Shown here in pieces: positions 1 through 6,622 of a stretch of DNA of 7,478 nt (position 1 is the first letter of the stretch; every line of letters starts with the position of its first letter). The position numbers were made by a program, and so were the translations under genes. The DNA lies in the NCBI GenBank assembly GCA_031289815.1, contig JAITOS010000067.1:1-7478 (forward strand). Reading direction: 5' to 3'. The stretch comes from Peptococcaceae bacterium. GTDB taxonomy: Bacteria; Bacillota; Desulfitobacteriia; Desulfitobacteriales; Desulfitobacteriaceae. A model generated the notes under the pieces. It saw only the letters and a program-made list of their open reading frames with translations, made no database searches and was not told the origin of the DNA.

Positions 1-22
1 ATTATCACCTGGTGATAATTCC
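1..22. repeat. Palindrome copy 1, right after thrC (cut by window edge)
   Basis: The arm GGTGATAATTCC at 11-22 is the reverse complement of what precedes the central T at 10; the left arm loses its first three bases to the window edge. An apparently identical element lies at 7315-7339 with the central base inverted. The last two bases reach the thrC stop codon (22-24, read on the minus strand). In RNA it would fold into a hairpin with a very small loop, and the flanking DNA seen at the other copy has no T-tract. It may be a dispersed palindromic repeat, a protein-binding site or a 3'-end stabiliser. What is seen is the palindrome and its position; the role is not known. Confidence 0.75.
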
Positions 23-1485
23 TACAGCTTTAAGACAAAGTCATAAATTTCCTCCGGGCGACACTGAAAGCTCTTCGCCAGCGGCTTCGCCATCAAATCC
101 CGCAGATTCAGCGGTATACGCCAGCCCGTCTTTTCCTCCAGCCGTGTGAGCGCTTCCCAATCGTTTAGCGGCGTCTCATCTCCCATTCCCCGCAAAACAC
201 TGCCGGCGAACTTATACGGGCTGGCCGTGGAGACGATCATCACCGGCTGAGAATCGCCCGTCTTTTGCCGATAATCTTCGTATACCTTCACGGCTACGGC
301 GGTATGGGGATCCAGCACATACCGGTAAGAAGCGTAATATTTATGGATCGCCGCTAAAACATCTTCCTCATCCGCCCAGCCCGCGTACATATTTTCCTCA
401 CACTGACGCAGTGTCGGACCGTCCACCTGAAACGAGCCGTCGGCAGCCAGAGCGGCGTACCAAAGGTTGATCTTTTCCGCGTCCCGGCCGCACATTTCAA
501 AAAGGAAACGTTCAAAATTGCTCGATATCAGGATATCCATCGACGGCGACATGGTTTGGTAAAAGGGACGGCGGCTGTGATATTCCCCTTGCAGGAAGAA
601 ATCAGCCAGCACGTTATTTTTGTTGGAGGCGCAGATCAGTTTCCCCAGGGGAATCCCCATGCGCTTCGCATACCAGGCGGCCAGAATATTGCCAAAATTG
701 CCGGTAGGCACAACCACGTTCAGCGGCGAACCCGCCGGAACGATTTTTTGGCGGACGGCGCTCACATAGGCCCAGACATAATAGACGATCTGGGGCAACA
801 GTCTGCCCCAGTTAATGGAGTTCGCCGAAGACAGCAGTTTCTGACCGGCTGGCTTGGCGCCGTCACCCGCAAAAGCGGTAAATACCTCCTTTACCGCGGT
901 TTGGCATTGATCGAAATTCCCTTTCACCGCCACGACGACCGTATTGTCTCCCCCCGTCGTCAGCATCTGACGTTCCTGAACCGGGCTGACCCCTCCCTCC
1001 GGGTAAAAAACCGCGATTTTGATCCCCGAAACGCCTTTAAACCCTTCCAGAGCGGCTTTGCCCGTATCTCCGGAAGTCGCCGTTAAAATAAGGGTTTCCG
1101 TCCCCGGTCTTTCCTTTTGAATGCTGTAGGTCAGCAAGCGCGGCAGGATTTGCAGCGCCATATCTTTGAAGGCGGACGTCGGGCCATGCCAGAGTTCCAG
1201 AATATTAGCGTCCCCCACCGAAACCAAAGGCGCGGGATTTTCGGAATCAAAGACCGGCTCAGCGTAGACGCGGGCCGACGCCGCTAAAAATTCCCGGTCA
1301 AAATCAGGCAGAAATAATTCCAGCACCTGTTGGGCTAATTGCGGATAAGAAAGCTGTTCATATTGCCGCCAATCCACAGACGGAATCACCTCCGGCACAT
1401 ATAAGCCGCCCGAAGGCGCCATTCCCTGCATGATCACCTGCCTGCCGCTTTGCGCCGGCATATTGCCTCGTGTACTCAGATACAA
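22..1485 (-). CDS. thrC: Threonine synthase
   Basis: PLP-dependent enzyme that converts O-phosphohomoserine to threonine and phosphate, the last step of threonine synthesis in the cytoplasm. The 487-residue product is of normal length for the long thrC class. The N-terminal YLSTRG is typical of the family. GPTSAFKDMALQ (101-112) holds the PLP lysine K107; ATSGDTGKAALEG (136-148), SANSINWGRLLPQ (220-232) and PTGNFGNILA (260-269) are the cofactor- and phosphate-binding segments; SPSMDILISSNFER (313-326) is also conserved. The start is TTG at 1485, chosen because AGGAGG (1494-1499 on the minus strand) lies 8 nt upstream and the family N-terminus begins here; the Met at residue 9 would cut it off. 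It appears monocistronic at its 5' end and divergent from the kinase gene. No hom or thrB lies within the window. No leader or T-box structure is evident in the short upstream region. Confidence 0.97.
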   Translation of the reverse strand: MYLSTRGNMPAQSGRQVIMQGMAPSGGLYVPEVIPSVDWRQYEQLSYPQLAQQVLELFLPDFDREFLAASARVYAEPVFDSENPAPLVSVGDANILELWHGPTSAFKDMALQILPRLLTYSIQKERPGTETLILTATSGDTGKAALEGFKGVSGIKIAVFYPEGGVSPVQERQMLTTGGDNTVVVAVKGNFDQCQTAVKEVFTAFAGDGAKPAGQKLLSSANSINWGRLLPQIVYYVWAYVSAVRQKIVPAGSPLNVVVPTGNFGNILAAWYAKRMGIPLGKLICASNKNNVLADFFLQGEYHSRRPFYQTMSPSMDILISSNFERFLFEMCGRDAEKINLWYAALAADGSFQVDGPTLRQCEENMYAGWADEEDVLAAIHKYYASYRYVLDPHTAVAVKVYEDYRQKTGDSQPVMIVSTASPYKFAGSVLRGMGDETPLNDWEALTRLEEKTGWRIPLNLRDLMAKPLAKSFQCRPEEIYDFVLKL

Positions 1486-1503
1486 AGGATTCCCCTCCTC
1501 TAC

Positions 1504-1532
1504 TTGAGAAAATTCTATTTATTGTTTATTAT
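1504..1532 (+). promoter_or_regulatory. Sigma-A-type promoter of the nucleoside kinase gene
   Basis: TTGAGA (1504-1509) and TATTAT (1527-1532) are separated by 17 bp, each one mismatch from the sigma-A consensus. Transcription would start near 1539, giving a leader of about 100 nt before the kinase ATG. The 152-bp gap is shared with the divergent thrC gene, whose own promoter is not clear to me; TTGTTC-N17-GTTAAT on the minus strand is a weak candidate. Confidence 0.6.
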
Positions 1533-1590
1533 TAACGTAGGACTTCCGGGTACGAACAATGATAAACTAAAGAAATCAGCCCGATTCACC

Positions 1591-1606
1591 GTATATATAT
1601 ATATAC
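1591..1606. repeat. (TA)7 microsatellite in the kinase leader
   Basis: Seven TA units flanked by G and C make a 16-bp perfect palindrome. It lies between the proposed kinase promoter and its ribosome binding site, about 17 bp before AGGAGG (1623-1628). Short TA tracts can vary in length through slippage, and the RNA can fold on itself. Whether it affects expression cannot be read from the sequence. Confidence 0.6.
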
Positions 1607-1637
1607 TACATGATTATCTTTTAGGAGGCAATGACTA

Positions 1638-3026
1638 ATGATCGATGACCATTTTCGTCAGTCACGTCAAAATATTATTATTGGCTTGATCCTGACCACC
1701 CAAGAACTGTATCCGGAAGAACAACTAAAGATTTCTTATTCCATTTTAAACGGCATCTACTTTGAACTGGACAACTCCCCGTTATCTTCCCGTGAAGTCA
1801 CCCATATTGAAGAGGGCCTGGAAAAATGGATTGCCCGGGACATTCCCATCCAGTGCGTCCCCGAGCCGTCTTATTATTCCTGCACCTGTTCCGGGAAAAC
1901 CATACAAACGCTTTACCCCTCTTTTGATTCCTCCGGCAAAGTGGATAATTTTAAACTGGTTCACTATCCGCCCGGTTTTATCCTGTTATTGTCCAGAACC
2001 GAAGAAAATACGTGTATCCCTACGGTGTTTATTCCGCCCAAGAAGTTGTCCGCTACCTTTAAGGAATCTCAGCAGTGGGTAGAGAAATTACAGCTCTCCA
2101 GGGTGAACGAGATCAACGCCATGATTTCCGAAGGCCACGCCAAAGACCTCGTTCTTATTTCCGAAGCCGTGCAGGAGAAGTATTTGTCCAACATCGCCGA
2201 CGTCATTCTCCGCTCGCATGATCACCTCAAGATTATTTTGATCTCCGGCCCCTCTTCCTCCGGCAAAACGACCTTTACCCAGCGTCTGTCCGTGCAGCTT
2301 CGGGTCAATGGCCTGCAACCGGTTCCTATTTCCCTCGACGATTATTTTTTAGCGCGTGAGGATACCCCTTTAGATGAACACGGTCAACCTGATTTTGAAT
2401 CGCTCTACGCTTTGGATCTGCAACAGCTCAATTCTGATCTCCAGCGGCTGATCAAGGGAGAGCGCGTCGATCTTCCCGTCTTTGATTTTTTTGTAGGGAG
2501 GAGGAAAGCCGAGGGTCGACCGCTGCAACTGAACCCGGATCATGTTTTGGTCATCGAAGGCATTCACGGCTTAAATCCCAATCTCATTCCCAGTTTTGAC
2601 CAGAATCAGCTCTATAAGATCTATATCAGCGCGATCTTCCCGCTCAATCTTGACTTTTATAATCATATACCGACCACGGAAACCCGGCTGATCCGCCGGA
2701 TCGTCCGCGATAATCAATTCAGGGGTTCCAAACCCGACCGTACCTTATCTCAATGGGACAGCGTGCGCCGGGGAGAGACAAACTATATTTTCCCTTATCA
2801 GGAAGAAGCGAATGTGATGTTCAACTCCAGTTTACTTTACGAGCTCAACGCGCTGCGTCCGTTTGCCGAGCCGCTATTACAAGCGATTCCGGAAGTTCAC
2901 ATTTATCATACATCCGCGCAGCGCTTATTGCGCCTGCTCTCTTTCTTCGTCCCCGTTGACGTGGGTTTTATTCCCTCGAATTCACTGCTCCGAGAATTCA
3001 CCGGCGGCAGTCTCTTTTATACCTGA
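1638..3026 (+). CDS. Nucleoside kinase (PRK/uridine kinase family) with ThrRS-like N-terminus
   Basis: Predicted P-loop kinase of the phosphoribulokinase/uridine kinase family, acting on a nucleoside or similar small molecule in the cytoplasm; the true substrate is not shown. Residues about 5-120 resemble the threonyl-tRNA synthetase N2 domain (for example LNGIYFELD followed by an acidic helix and RDIPIQ), but the HxxxH zinc motif of real ThrRS editing domains is not visible. The kinase part begins near 195: Walker A GPSSSGKT (204-211), LDDYF (233-237), LPVFDFFVGRR (279-289), IEGIHGLN (306-313), and RRIVRDNQFRG, a typical lid segment. Family members often run to about 550 residues with an N-terminal TGS domain. 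This one has 462 and lacks TGS; an in-frame TGA at 1632-1634 rules out a longer start. AGGAGG (1623-1628) lies 9 nt before the ATG. The last 45 bp overlap the convergent GIY-YIG gene. Confidence 0.88.
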   Translation: MIDDHFRQSRQNIIIGLILTTQELYPEEQLKISYSILNGIYFELDNSPLSSREVTHIEEGLEKWIARDIPIQCVPEPSYYSCTCSGKTIQTLYPSFDSSGKVDNFKLVHYPPGFILLLSRTEENTCIPTVFIPPKKLSATFKESQQWVEKLQLSRVNEINAMISEGHAKDLVLISEAVQEKYLSNIADVILRSHDHLKIILISGPSSSGKTTFTQRLSVQLRVNGLQPVPISLDDYFLAREDTPLDEHGQPDFESLYALDLQQLNSDLQRLIKGERVDLPVFDFFVGRRKAEGRPLQLNPDHVLVIEGIHGLNPNLIPSFDQNQLYKIYISAIFPLNLDFYNHIPTTETRLIRRIVRDNQFRGSKPDRTLSQWDSVRRGETNYIFPYQEEANVMFNSSLLYELNALRPFAEPLLQAIPEVHIYHTSAQRLLRLLSFFVPVDVGFIPSNSLLREFTGGSLFYT

Positions 3027-3347
3027 GCCGGACCCAGCCTTCGCCGGTACGCTGAAAACGCCGCGGCTATCCGTCAGCCGCAAAACCGCGGCGATACTCT
3101 CCGGGTCTTTGATCCATTGCTCTTTTTGCTTTTTAGAGCATTTCTTCATCGCCGCCTCCAAACGCAAAGCCGAACCCCGATCGCTTACCTGCCAGGCTTG
3201 CGCCAAGGCTACCGGCAGGTGCGCCGCCGTATATTTAGCGCCCTTCCGCGTATGGTTATGCTCATGCATCCTGCGCTCCAGATCCGTCGTCACCCCTGTG
3301 TATAGCTTACCGCCCGCGCAACGGGCAAGATAGACCCAATAACCCAT
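2982..3347 (-). CDS. GIY-YIG nuclease family protein (UPF0213/YhbQ-like)
   Basis: Small single-domain GIY-YIG protein of 121 residues. The core WVYLARCAGGKLYTGVT (4-20) carries the two motif tyrosines (Y6, Y16 region); R26 in LERRMHEHN is the expected catalytic arginine and E64 in LRLEAAMKK the metal-binding glutamate; KGAKYTAAHLPVAL is typical of the UPF0213 branch. Members are thought to act on DNA, perhaps in repair, but this branch is poorly characterised. Most members end near residue 95-100. Here a Gly/Ala/Ser-rich tail of about 25 residues continues, and its last codons overlap the 3' end of the convergent kinase gene. GGAGGGG lies about 7 nt before the ATG. It is divergent from nth with only 45 bp between the two starts, so promoters must be compact or lie inside the genes. 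Confidence 0.92.
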   Translation of the reverse strand: MGYWVYLARCAGGKLYTGVTTDLERRMHEHNHTRKGAKYTAAHLPVALAQAWQVSDRGSALRLEAAMKKCSKKQKEQWIKDPESIAAVLRLTDSRGVFSVPAKAGSGSGIKETAAGEFSEQ

Positions 3348-3392
3348 GATTTGCCCCTCCCGGAAAACGATTGAGATGAGGTATCGCTGCTT

Positions 3393-4049
3393 ATGCCAGA
3401 AAATTCGCCGCCCAGCCGGGATATCTCGCCGCTAAAGGCGCAACGTATTTTACATATCCTCGCTGAGCTCCACCCGGACGCCCATTGCGAGCTTAATTTT
3501 TCCAGCCCGTTTCAATTATTGATCGCTACCATCCTCAGCGCTCAAACCACCGATAAAAAAGTGAACGCCGTCACGGAAAAACTATTCTCCTGCTACCGCA
3601 CGCCTGCTGATTTCAGGAGTATCCCGCCGGCTCAATTGGAAAAAATCATTCATGAAATCGGCTTGTTTCATAATAAGGCCAAAAATATCCTGGCTACCTG
3701 CCGGTTATTAGAGGAAGACTTTGACGGTCAAATCCCCCGCACCCTGGAAGAACTCACGCGTTTACCCGGAGTTGGGCGCAAGACGGCCAACGTCGTGTTG
3801 GCCAATGCTTTTAACATCCCCACCCTGGCCGTTGACACCCACGTCTTTCGCGTGTCCAACCGCTTAGGATTAGCTCACGCCGACAATGTTTCGCTCACGG
3901 AAGAACAATTGAAAACCGTCGTCCCGGTAGAGCAATGGATTGCAACCCATCACCGTCTCATCTGGCACGGACGCCGCGTCTGTTCCGCCCGACGTCCGGA
4001 CTGCGGCGTCTGCGCCCTGAACCGGCTCTGCCCCTCAAACCTGCCATAG
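3393..4049 (+). CDS. nth: Endonuclease III (DNA glycosylase/AP lyase)
   Basis: Base-excision repair enzyme that removes oxidised pyrimidines and cleaves the abasic site by beta-elimination. All signature parts are present in 218 residues: SAQTTDKKVNAVT (49-61), the helix-hairpin-helix LPGVGRKTA (124-132) with catalytic K130, catalytic D148 in VDTHVFRV (147-154), and the C-terminal [4Fe-4S] loop C197-x6-C204-x2-C207-x5-C213. Length is close to the E. coli enzyme, with about ten extra N-terminal residues. The start has only a weak Shine-Dalgarno (GATGAGG, about 11 nt upstream); no other in-frame start was seen nearby. The last 15 bp overlap the convergent yigZ gene. It neighbours another predicted nuclease gene in divergent orientation, but a joint role is not established. 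Confidence 0.97.
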   Translation: MPENSPPSRDISPLKAQRILHILAELHPDAHCELNFSSPFQLLIATILSAQTTDKKVNAVTEKLFSCYRTPADFRSIPPAQLEKIIHEIGLFHNKAKNILATCRLLEEDFDGQIPRTLEELTRLPGVGRKTANVVLANAFNIPTLAVDTHVFRVSNRLGLAHADNVSLTEEQLKTVVPVEQWIATHHRLIWHGRRVCSARRPDCGVCALNRLCPSNLP

Positions 4050-4652
4050 CGCATCTCCCAGCTGCCAGTCTATCTGACCGTGATAAGTCTCCTGAAGCCA
4101 TTGCAGGAAGGCTTCTTTTTCTCGCTGAGGAATGTAGACCTTCAGGTGAACGGCTTCGCTGAACGTCGTCTGACCCGTTCCCCAATGGTGCAATTCCAAC
4201 TGATACTTCAGCGGTTCAAATAAAGGGTACGGGATGTGCAAGGTAAACGCCGCCTTGGCCGTTAATTTTTGAACCGGCGCCTCATTGAGCAAGAAACGAG
4301 CCGTCCCGCCATAGGCACGGGTTAGACCGCCGGTACCCAATAAAATCCCGCCGAAATAACGAACCACCACCACCAGGACGTTCCATAATTCTTTCCCTTG
4401 CAGCACGTCCATCACCGGGCGTCCTCCTGTTCCTTGCGGCTCGCCGTCGTCCGAGGATTTTTCTCTTTTTCCTTCCAGCAAGCGATAGGCATAGACATAG
4501 TGGCGAGCGTTCGGGAAATCTTCGCGCGTTTTTTTCAGGGCCTGATCGACGTCGGCCATATTCCCGGCCGGACAGACGAGTCCGATAAATCTTGATTTTT
4601 CAATGATTTGTTCCCATTCATAGGACTCCGCAACCGTATAGAAACTATCCAT
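4035..4652 (-). CDS. yigZ: YigZ/IMPACT family protein
   Basis: Member of the UPF0029/IMPACT family, widespread and of uncertain biochemical role in bacteria; the eukaryotic relative regulates the Gcn2 kinase. The 205 residues match the usual bacterial length. The N-terminal domain shows SSDDGEPQGTGGRP (66-79) and RYFGGILLGTGGLTRAY (98-114), the strongest family signatures; the C-terminal part from about 135 fits the DUF1949 ferredoxin-like domain. The ATG is preceded by GGGGAG about 5 nt upstream. Only one base separates it from the stop of the upstream thioesterase gene, so the two are probably co-translated. It is the last gene of the srtB-thioesterase-yigZ group and overlaps nth tail to tail by 15 bp, with no terminator visible between the two. 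Confidence 0.93.
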   Translation of the reverse strand: MDSFYTVAESYEWEQIIEKSRFIGLVCPAGNMADVDQALKKTREDFPNARHYVYAYRLLEGKREKSSDDGEPQGTGGRPVMDVLQGKELWNVLVVVVRYFGGILLGTGGLTRAYGGTARFLLNEAPVQKLTAKAAFTLHIPYPLFEPLKYQLELHHWGTGQTTFSEAVHLKVYIPQREKEAFLQWLQETYHGQIDWQLGDALWQV

Positions 4653-4653
4653 C

Positions 4654-5049
4654 TCACTCCCCGCTTGGCTCTGATTTCCGGTTGGTTTTCCGCCTGAATT
4701 TTTCCGTATCGACGATCACTCGCTCATGGCTGCCGCTGCCAATCAGACCGCTTTCATCATAGGCGGAGACTTTAAACGCCAATCTTCGCCCGTCTGCTTC
4801 CACCAGTTCCGCCTCCGCCCGCACTTTCATAAGTAAAGGGGTTGCCGCCGTATGCGAAACGTGAATGAGCGTCCCGACGCTCGTTTGTCCCGCTTCGAGT
4901 TCTATGGCGCGTATGGCGGCGTTCTCCATGAGCGCGACCATCGCCGGGGTGGCGAACACCTCCAGGGAACCGCTGCCCATTGCCAGCGCCGTGTTTTCCC
5001 GGCTGACCGTCGTTTCCGCCCAACCCTTCAAGCCTGCTTTTAACGTCAT
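4654..5049 (-). CDS. Hotdog-fold thioesterase, FlK (fluoroacetyl-CoA thioesterase)-like
   Basis: 131-residue single-domain hotdog protein of the FlK-like thioesterase family, which hydrolyses acyl-CoA thioesters. Visible family features are VFATPAMVALMENAA (31-45), with T34 and E42 in the positions of the FlK catalytic Thr and Glu, and HVSHTAATP (63-71), where H66 fits the catalytic His; the DGRRLAFKVSAYDE strand follows. Many genomes without organofluorine metabolism carry such genes, so fluoroacetate as substrate should not be assumed; a general acyl-CoA housekeeping role is more likely. The basic, polar last 15 residues look disordered. GGGAGG lies about 8 nt before the ATG. It is the middle gene of the srtB-thioesterase-yigZ group, 46 bp after srtB and 1 bp before yigZ. 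Confidence 0.88.
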   Translation of the reverse strand: MTLKAGLKGWAETTVSRENTALAMGSGSLEVFATPAMVALMENAAIRAIELEAGQTSVGTLIHVSHTAATPLLMKVRAEAELVEADGRRLAFKVSAYDESGLIGSGSHERVIVDTEKFRRKTNRKSEPSGE

Positions 5050-5070
5050 CCTCTTTCCTCCCCCGTTCCT

Positions 5071-5089
5071 GGCGCGGCTCTCCGCAGCC
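5071..5089 (-). other. GC-rich hairpin between srtB and the thioesterase gene
   Basis: On the minus strand, GGC-T-GCGG and CCGC-GCC pair around an AGAG tetraloop, with one bulged T. It begins 6 nt after the srtB stop and lies just before the thioesterase ribosome binding site. No T-tract follows, so it is not a standard terminator. It could protect the srtB message or mark a processing point within the operon; this is inference. Confidence 0.45.
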
Positions 5090-5095
5090 TTTCCT

Positions 5096-5839
5096 TTACT
5101 CTATTTTCACCATCTTCGCGTAAACCACCATTCTCGCGTCTTCAAACTGGTAATCACAGGTGGAAAGCATGATGATCCTGTCCGTATCCTGAACCGCCAC
5201 GCCGCTTTGTATCAAGCTGCGGCCTCGGATATATTCCAGATAGCGGCTGAAGCTACCCTCTTTAGGAAAATAAATACTATAGGTGAGATCGTTCATGGCG
5301 GTCACATAAGCGGCAAAGATTTCACACCGGTATCCGGCTTCCGGCGTATAGAGAAGGACCGCCGGGTGTTCCTCGTAGAAAGCCTGCGCCTTATATTCAG
5401 GAAGCAGGGCGAACATCGCGGCGTTCTTTATATTGTGCCCGTGGATCAGCGTGTTCGGGTCGGAGAAGTCCGCCGCGCTGCGATAGTCCAGGAAGATGGC
5501 GCCGGCGGGATTCGGTTCACCGCTAAAGGTAATATGAAGGTAGGTTTCATTATCCGCGCACTGAAGAATGGGATAGTCAATATAGGTCCCTTCGATCTGG
5601 ATCCAGCCGACTATATCAGGGTTAATCTCCCGAAGCGCCGTGAAATCAACAGGGCTCCGATAGACGCTGCTGTTTTCAGCGTCTTTTTCGGCCTGAGCCA
5701 GAGCGGCAAGGGCGGCATACTCCCGTTCCAGCGCTCTGGCGGCTAATTGCTGGCCGACGACCGTGTACAGGGAATAGCTGAGTACCCCTACGCTCGCGGC
5801 CAGCAAAAGCAGGCCAACGATTTTTCGCAGATTTTTCAA
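5096..5839 (-). CDS. srtB: Class B sortase
   Basis: Membrane-anchored cysteine transpeptidase that joins secreted proteins with a C-terminal sorting signal to the cell wall or to other proteins. The 247-residue product has an uncleaved signal anchor (about 7-28: basic residues, then a Leu/Ala/Val-rich segment), a short Ala/Glu-rich helix (about 31-53), then the sortase barrel. DFTALREINPDIVGWIQIEG (65-84) is characteristic of class B. The catalytic set is complete: H135 in IHGHN (132-136), C228 in LSTC (225-228) and R236 in DARMVV. The start is TTG at 5839, supported by AAGGGGG about 8 nt upstream and by the anchor beginning directly after it. No sorting-signal substrate gene is in the window. 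It is first in a probable operon with the thioesterase and yigZ genes; a joint function is not obvious. Confidence 0.93.
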   Translation of the reverse strand: MKNLRKIVGLLLLAASVGVLSYSLYTVVGQQLAARALEREYAALAALAQAEKDAENSSVYRSPVDFTALREINPDIVGWIQIEGTYIDYPILQCADNETYLHITFSGEPNPAGAIFLDYRSAADFSDPNTLIHGHNIKNAAMFALLPEYKAQAFYEEHPAVLLYTPEAGYRCEIFAAYVTAMNDLTYSIYFPKEGSFSRYLEYIRGRSLIQSGVAVQDTDRIIMLSTCDYQFEDARMVVYAKMVKIE

Positions 5840-5943
5840 TAGAATTCCCCCTTATGGCGATGGCAGGCCTGCTCCAACAGCGGCGCACCGGGTTGACCCT
5901 ATCTCAAGCGGTATAGACTCACGGTATAAACCATTTTAACACA

Positions 5944-5973
5944 AAACCAGAGACCAATAATAGTCTCTGGTTT
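5944..5973 (-). terminator. Intrinsic terminator of the zinc-ribbon gene
   Basis: Perfect 11-bp stem (AAACCAGAGAC at 5944-5954 against 5963-5973) with an 8-nt loop. Read on the minus strand it is followed by TGTGTT and ends in a T-rich arm, which suits an intrinsic terminator. It lies 38 bp after the zinc-ribbon stop codon and upstream of srtB, so it should separate the two transcription units. Confidence 0.8.
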
Positions 5974-6011
5974 ATCAATCCTAACTTTTATACTTTGATT
6001 GAATCATGTAG

Positions 6012-6314
6012 TTAGTATTGGCGTTTGGCATCAAAGCATTGACGGCAATATACCGGTTTATCCCCTGATGGTTGAAAAGGTACCTCGGTTTCATTCCCAC
6101 ACTCCGCGCAAATAGCCGGATACATGGTTCTCTGAGCCCGAGAAAATCCTCCTCCGTTACGTCCTCCTGTGGATTGCTTACGGGATTGGCGGCATTGCAA
6201 ACACCGGCTGGGGTCATTTTGGAATCCTTTTTCAGCGTAGAACTCCTGTTCACTCACTGAGAAAATAAACTCCTGACCACAGTCCCTACAGCTTAACGTT
6301 TTGTCTTGATACAT
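6012..6314 (-). CDS. Small zinc-ribbon protein with four CxxC motifs
   Basis: 100-residue protein of the zinc-ribbon family common in clostridia and relatives, of unknown function. There are two likely zinc sites: C9-x2-C12 with C38-x2-C41, and C69-x2-C72 with C90-x2-C93. They are joined by a Gly/Ser/Arg/Gln-rich linker (about 44-62). EFYAEKGFQNDPSRC (24-38) is the most conserved stretch in this family. There is no membrane segment or signal peptide, so it should be cytoplasmic. It could bind nucleic acid or act as a small redox or zinc-storing protein; the sequence does not decide. AAGGAGG lies 7 nt before the ATG, predicting strong translation. It is divergent from comFB across an AT-rich gap and ends at a clear intrinsic terminator, so it appears monocistronic. 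Confidence 0.9.
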   Translation of the reverse strand: MYQDKTLSCRDCGQEFIFSVSEQEFYAEKGFQNDPSRCLQCRQSRKQSTGGRNGGGFSRAQRTMYPAICAECGNETEVPFQPSGDKPVYCRQCFDAKRQY

Positions 6315-6450
6315 TAGACATCCTCCTTATTGGGTGCTCTTTGTTCACTTTGGATCCTTTACAACTTTTTCCCTCACACCGTCTAAGGATTTTGTCCCAG
6401 GATCAAGATTGTTCTTCAGACCTCAAAATTTCACAAGAGTAATTACCAAT

Positions 6451-6479
6451 AGTATAACAAAAAGAATAGTTTAGTGCAA
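6451..6479 (-). promoter_or_regulatory. Candidate promoter of the zinc-ribbon gene
   Basis: On the minus strand TTGCAC (6474-6479) is followed after 17 bp by TATACT (6451-6456). The -10 box is one base from consensus; the -35 box matches only in its TTG. A second TATACT at 6515-6520 with TTACCG 17 bp upstream is a similar but weaker option. Starting here the leader would be about 130 nt long. Confidence 0.4.
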
Positions 6480-6596
6480 ATAAAATTGAAGTTTATTCTA
6501 TAAATAGTACGAATAGTATACAAATACCAAAAAACCACGGTAAAATACGATAAAAATACTTTTTCCAAACTTTTCTTAGCCTTTCAACTCCAAAAG

Positions 6597-6622
6597 TACT
6601 ATAATATGTATGGTATATAGTA
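6597..6622. promoter_or_regulatory. Inverted repeat over the comFB -10 box (possible operator)
   Basis: TACTATA (6597-6603) and TATAGTA (6616-6622) are perfect inverted arms with 12 bp between, so their centres are 19 bp apart, about two helical turns. The left arm overlaps the TATAAT box. This is the geometry expected for a dimeric regulator, but AT-rich DNA produces such repeats by chance fairly easily. Confidence 0.35.

Noticed and set aside
556..1086. 176-residue plus-strand open frame inside thrC
   Set aside because: It is antisense to a clear threonine synthase gene and has no ribosome binding site or recognisable domain.
1486..1637. T-box or amino-acid riboswitch upstream of thrC
   Set aside because: The thrC start is 8 nt from its ribosome binding site and the gap is AT-rich without stable stems or the T-box core; nothing supports a leader element.
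4654..5049. Evidence for organofluorine metabolism
   Set aside because: FlK-like hotdog genes are common in genomes without fluorometabolism, and no fluorinase or related gene is in the window.
4865..5746. 293-residue plus-strand open frame opposite the thioesterase and srtB genes
   Set aside because: It spans two well-supported minus-strand genes and the gap between them, and its product resembles no family. It is a shadow frame.
5981..6253. 90-residue minus-strand frame overlapping the zinc-ribbon gene
   Set aside because: It is a shifted frame of the CxxC protein gene, which has the strong ribosome binding site and the conserved motifs.
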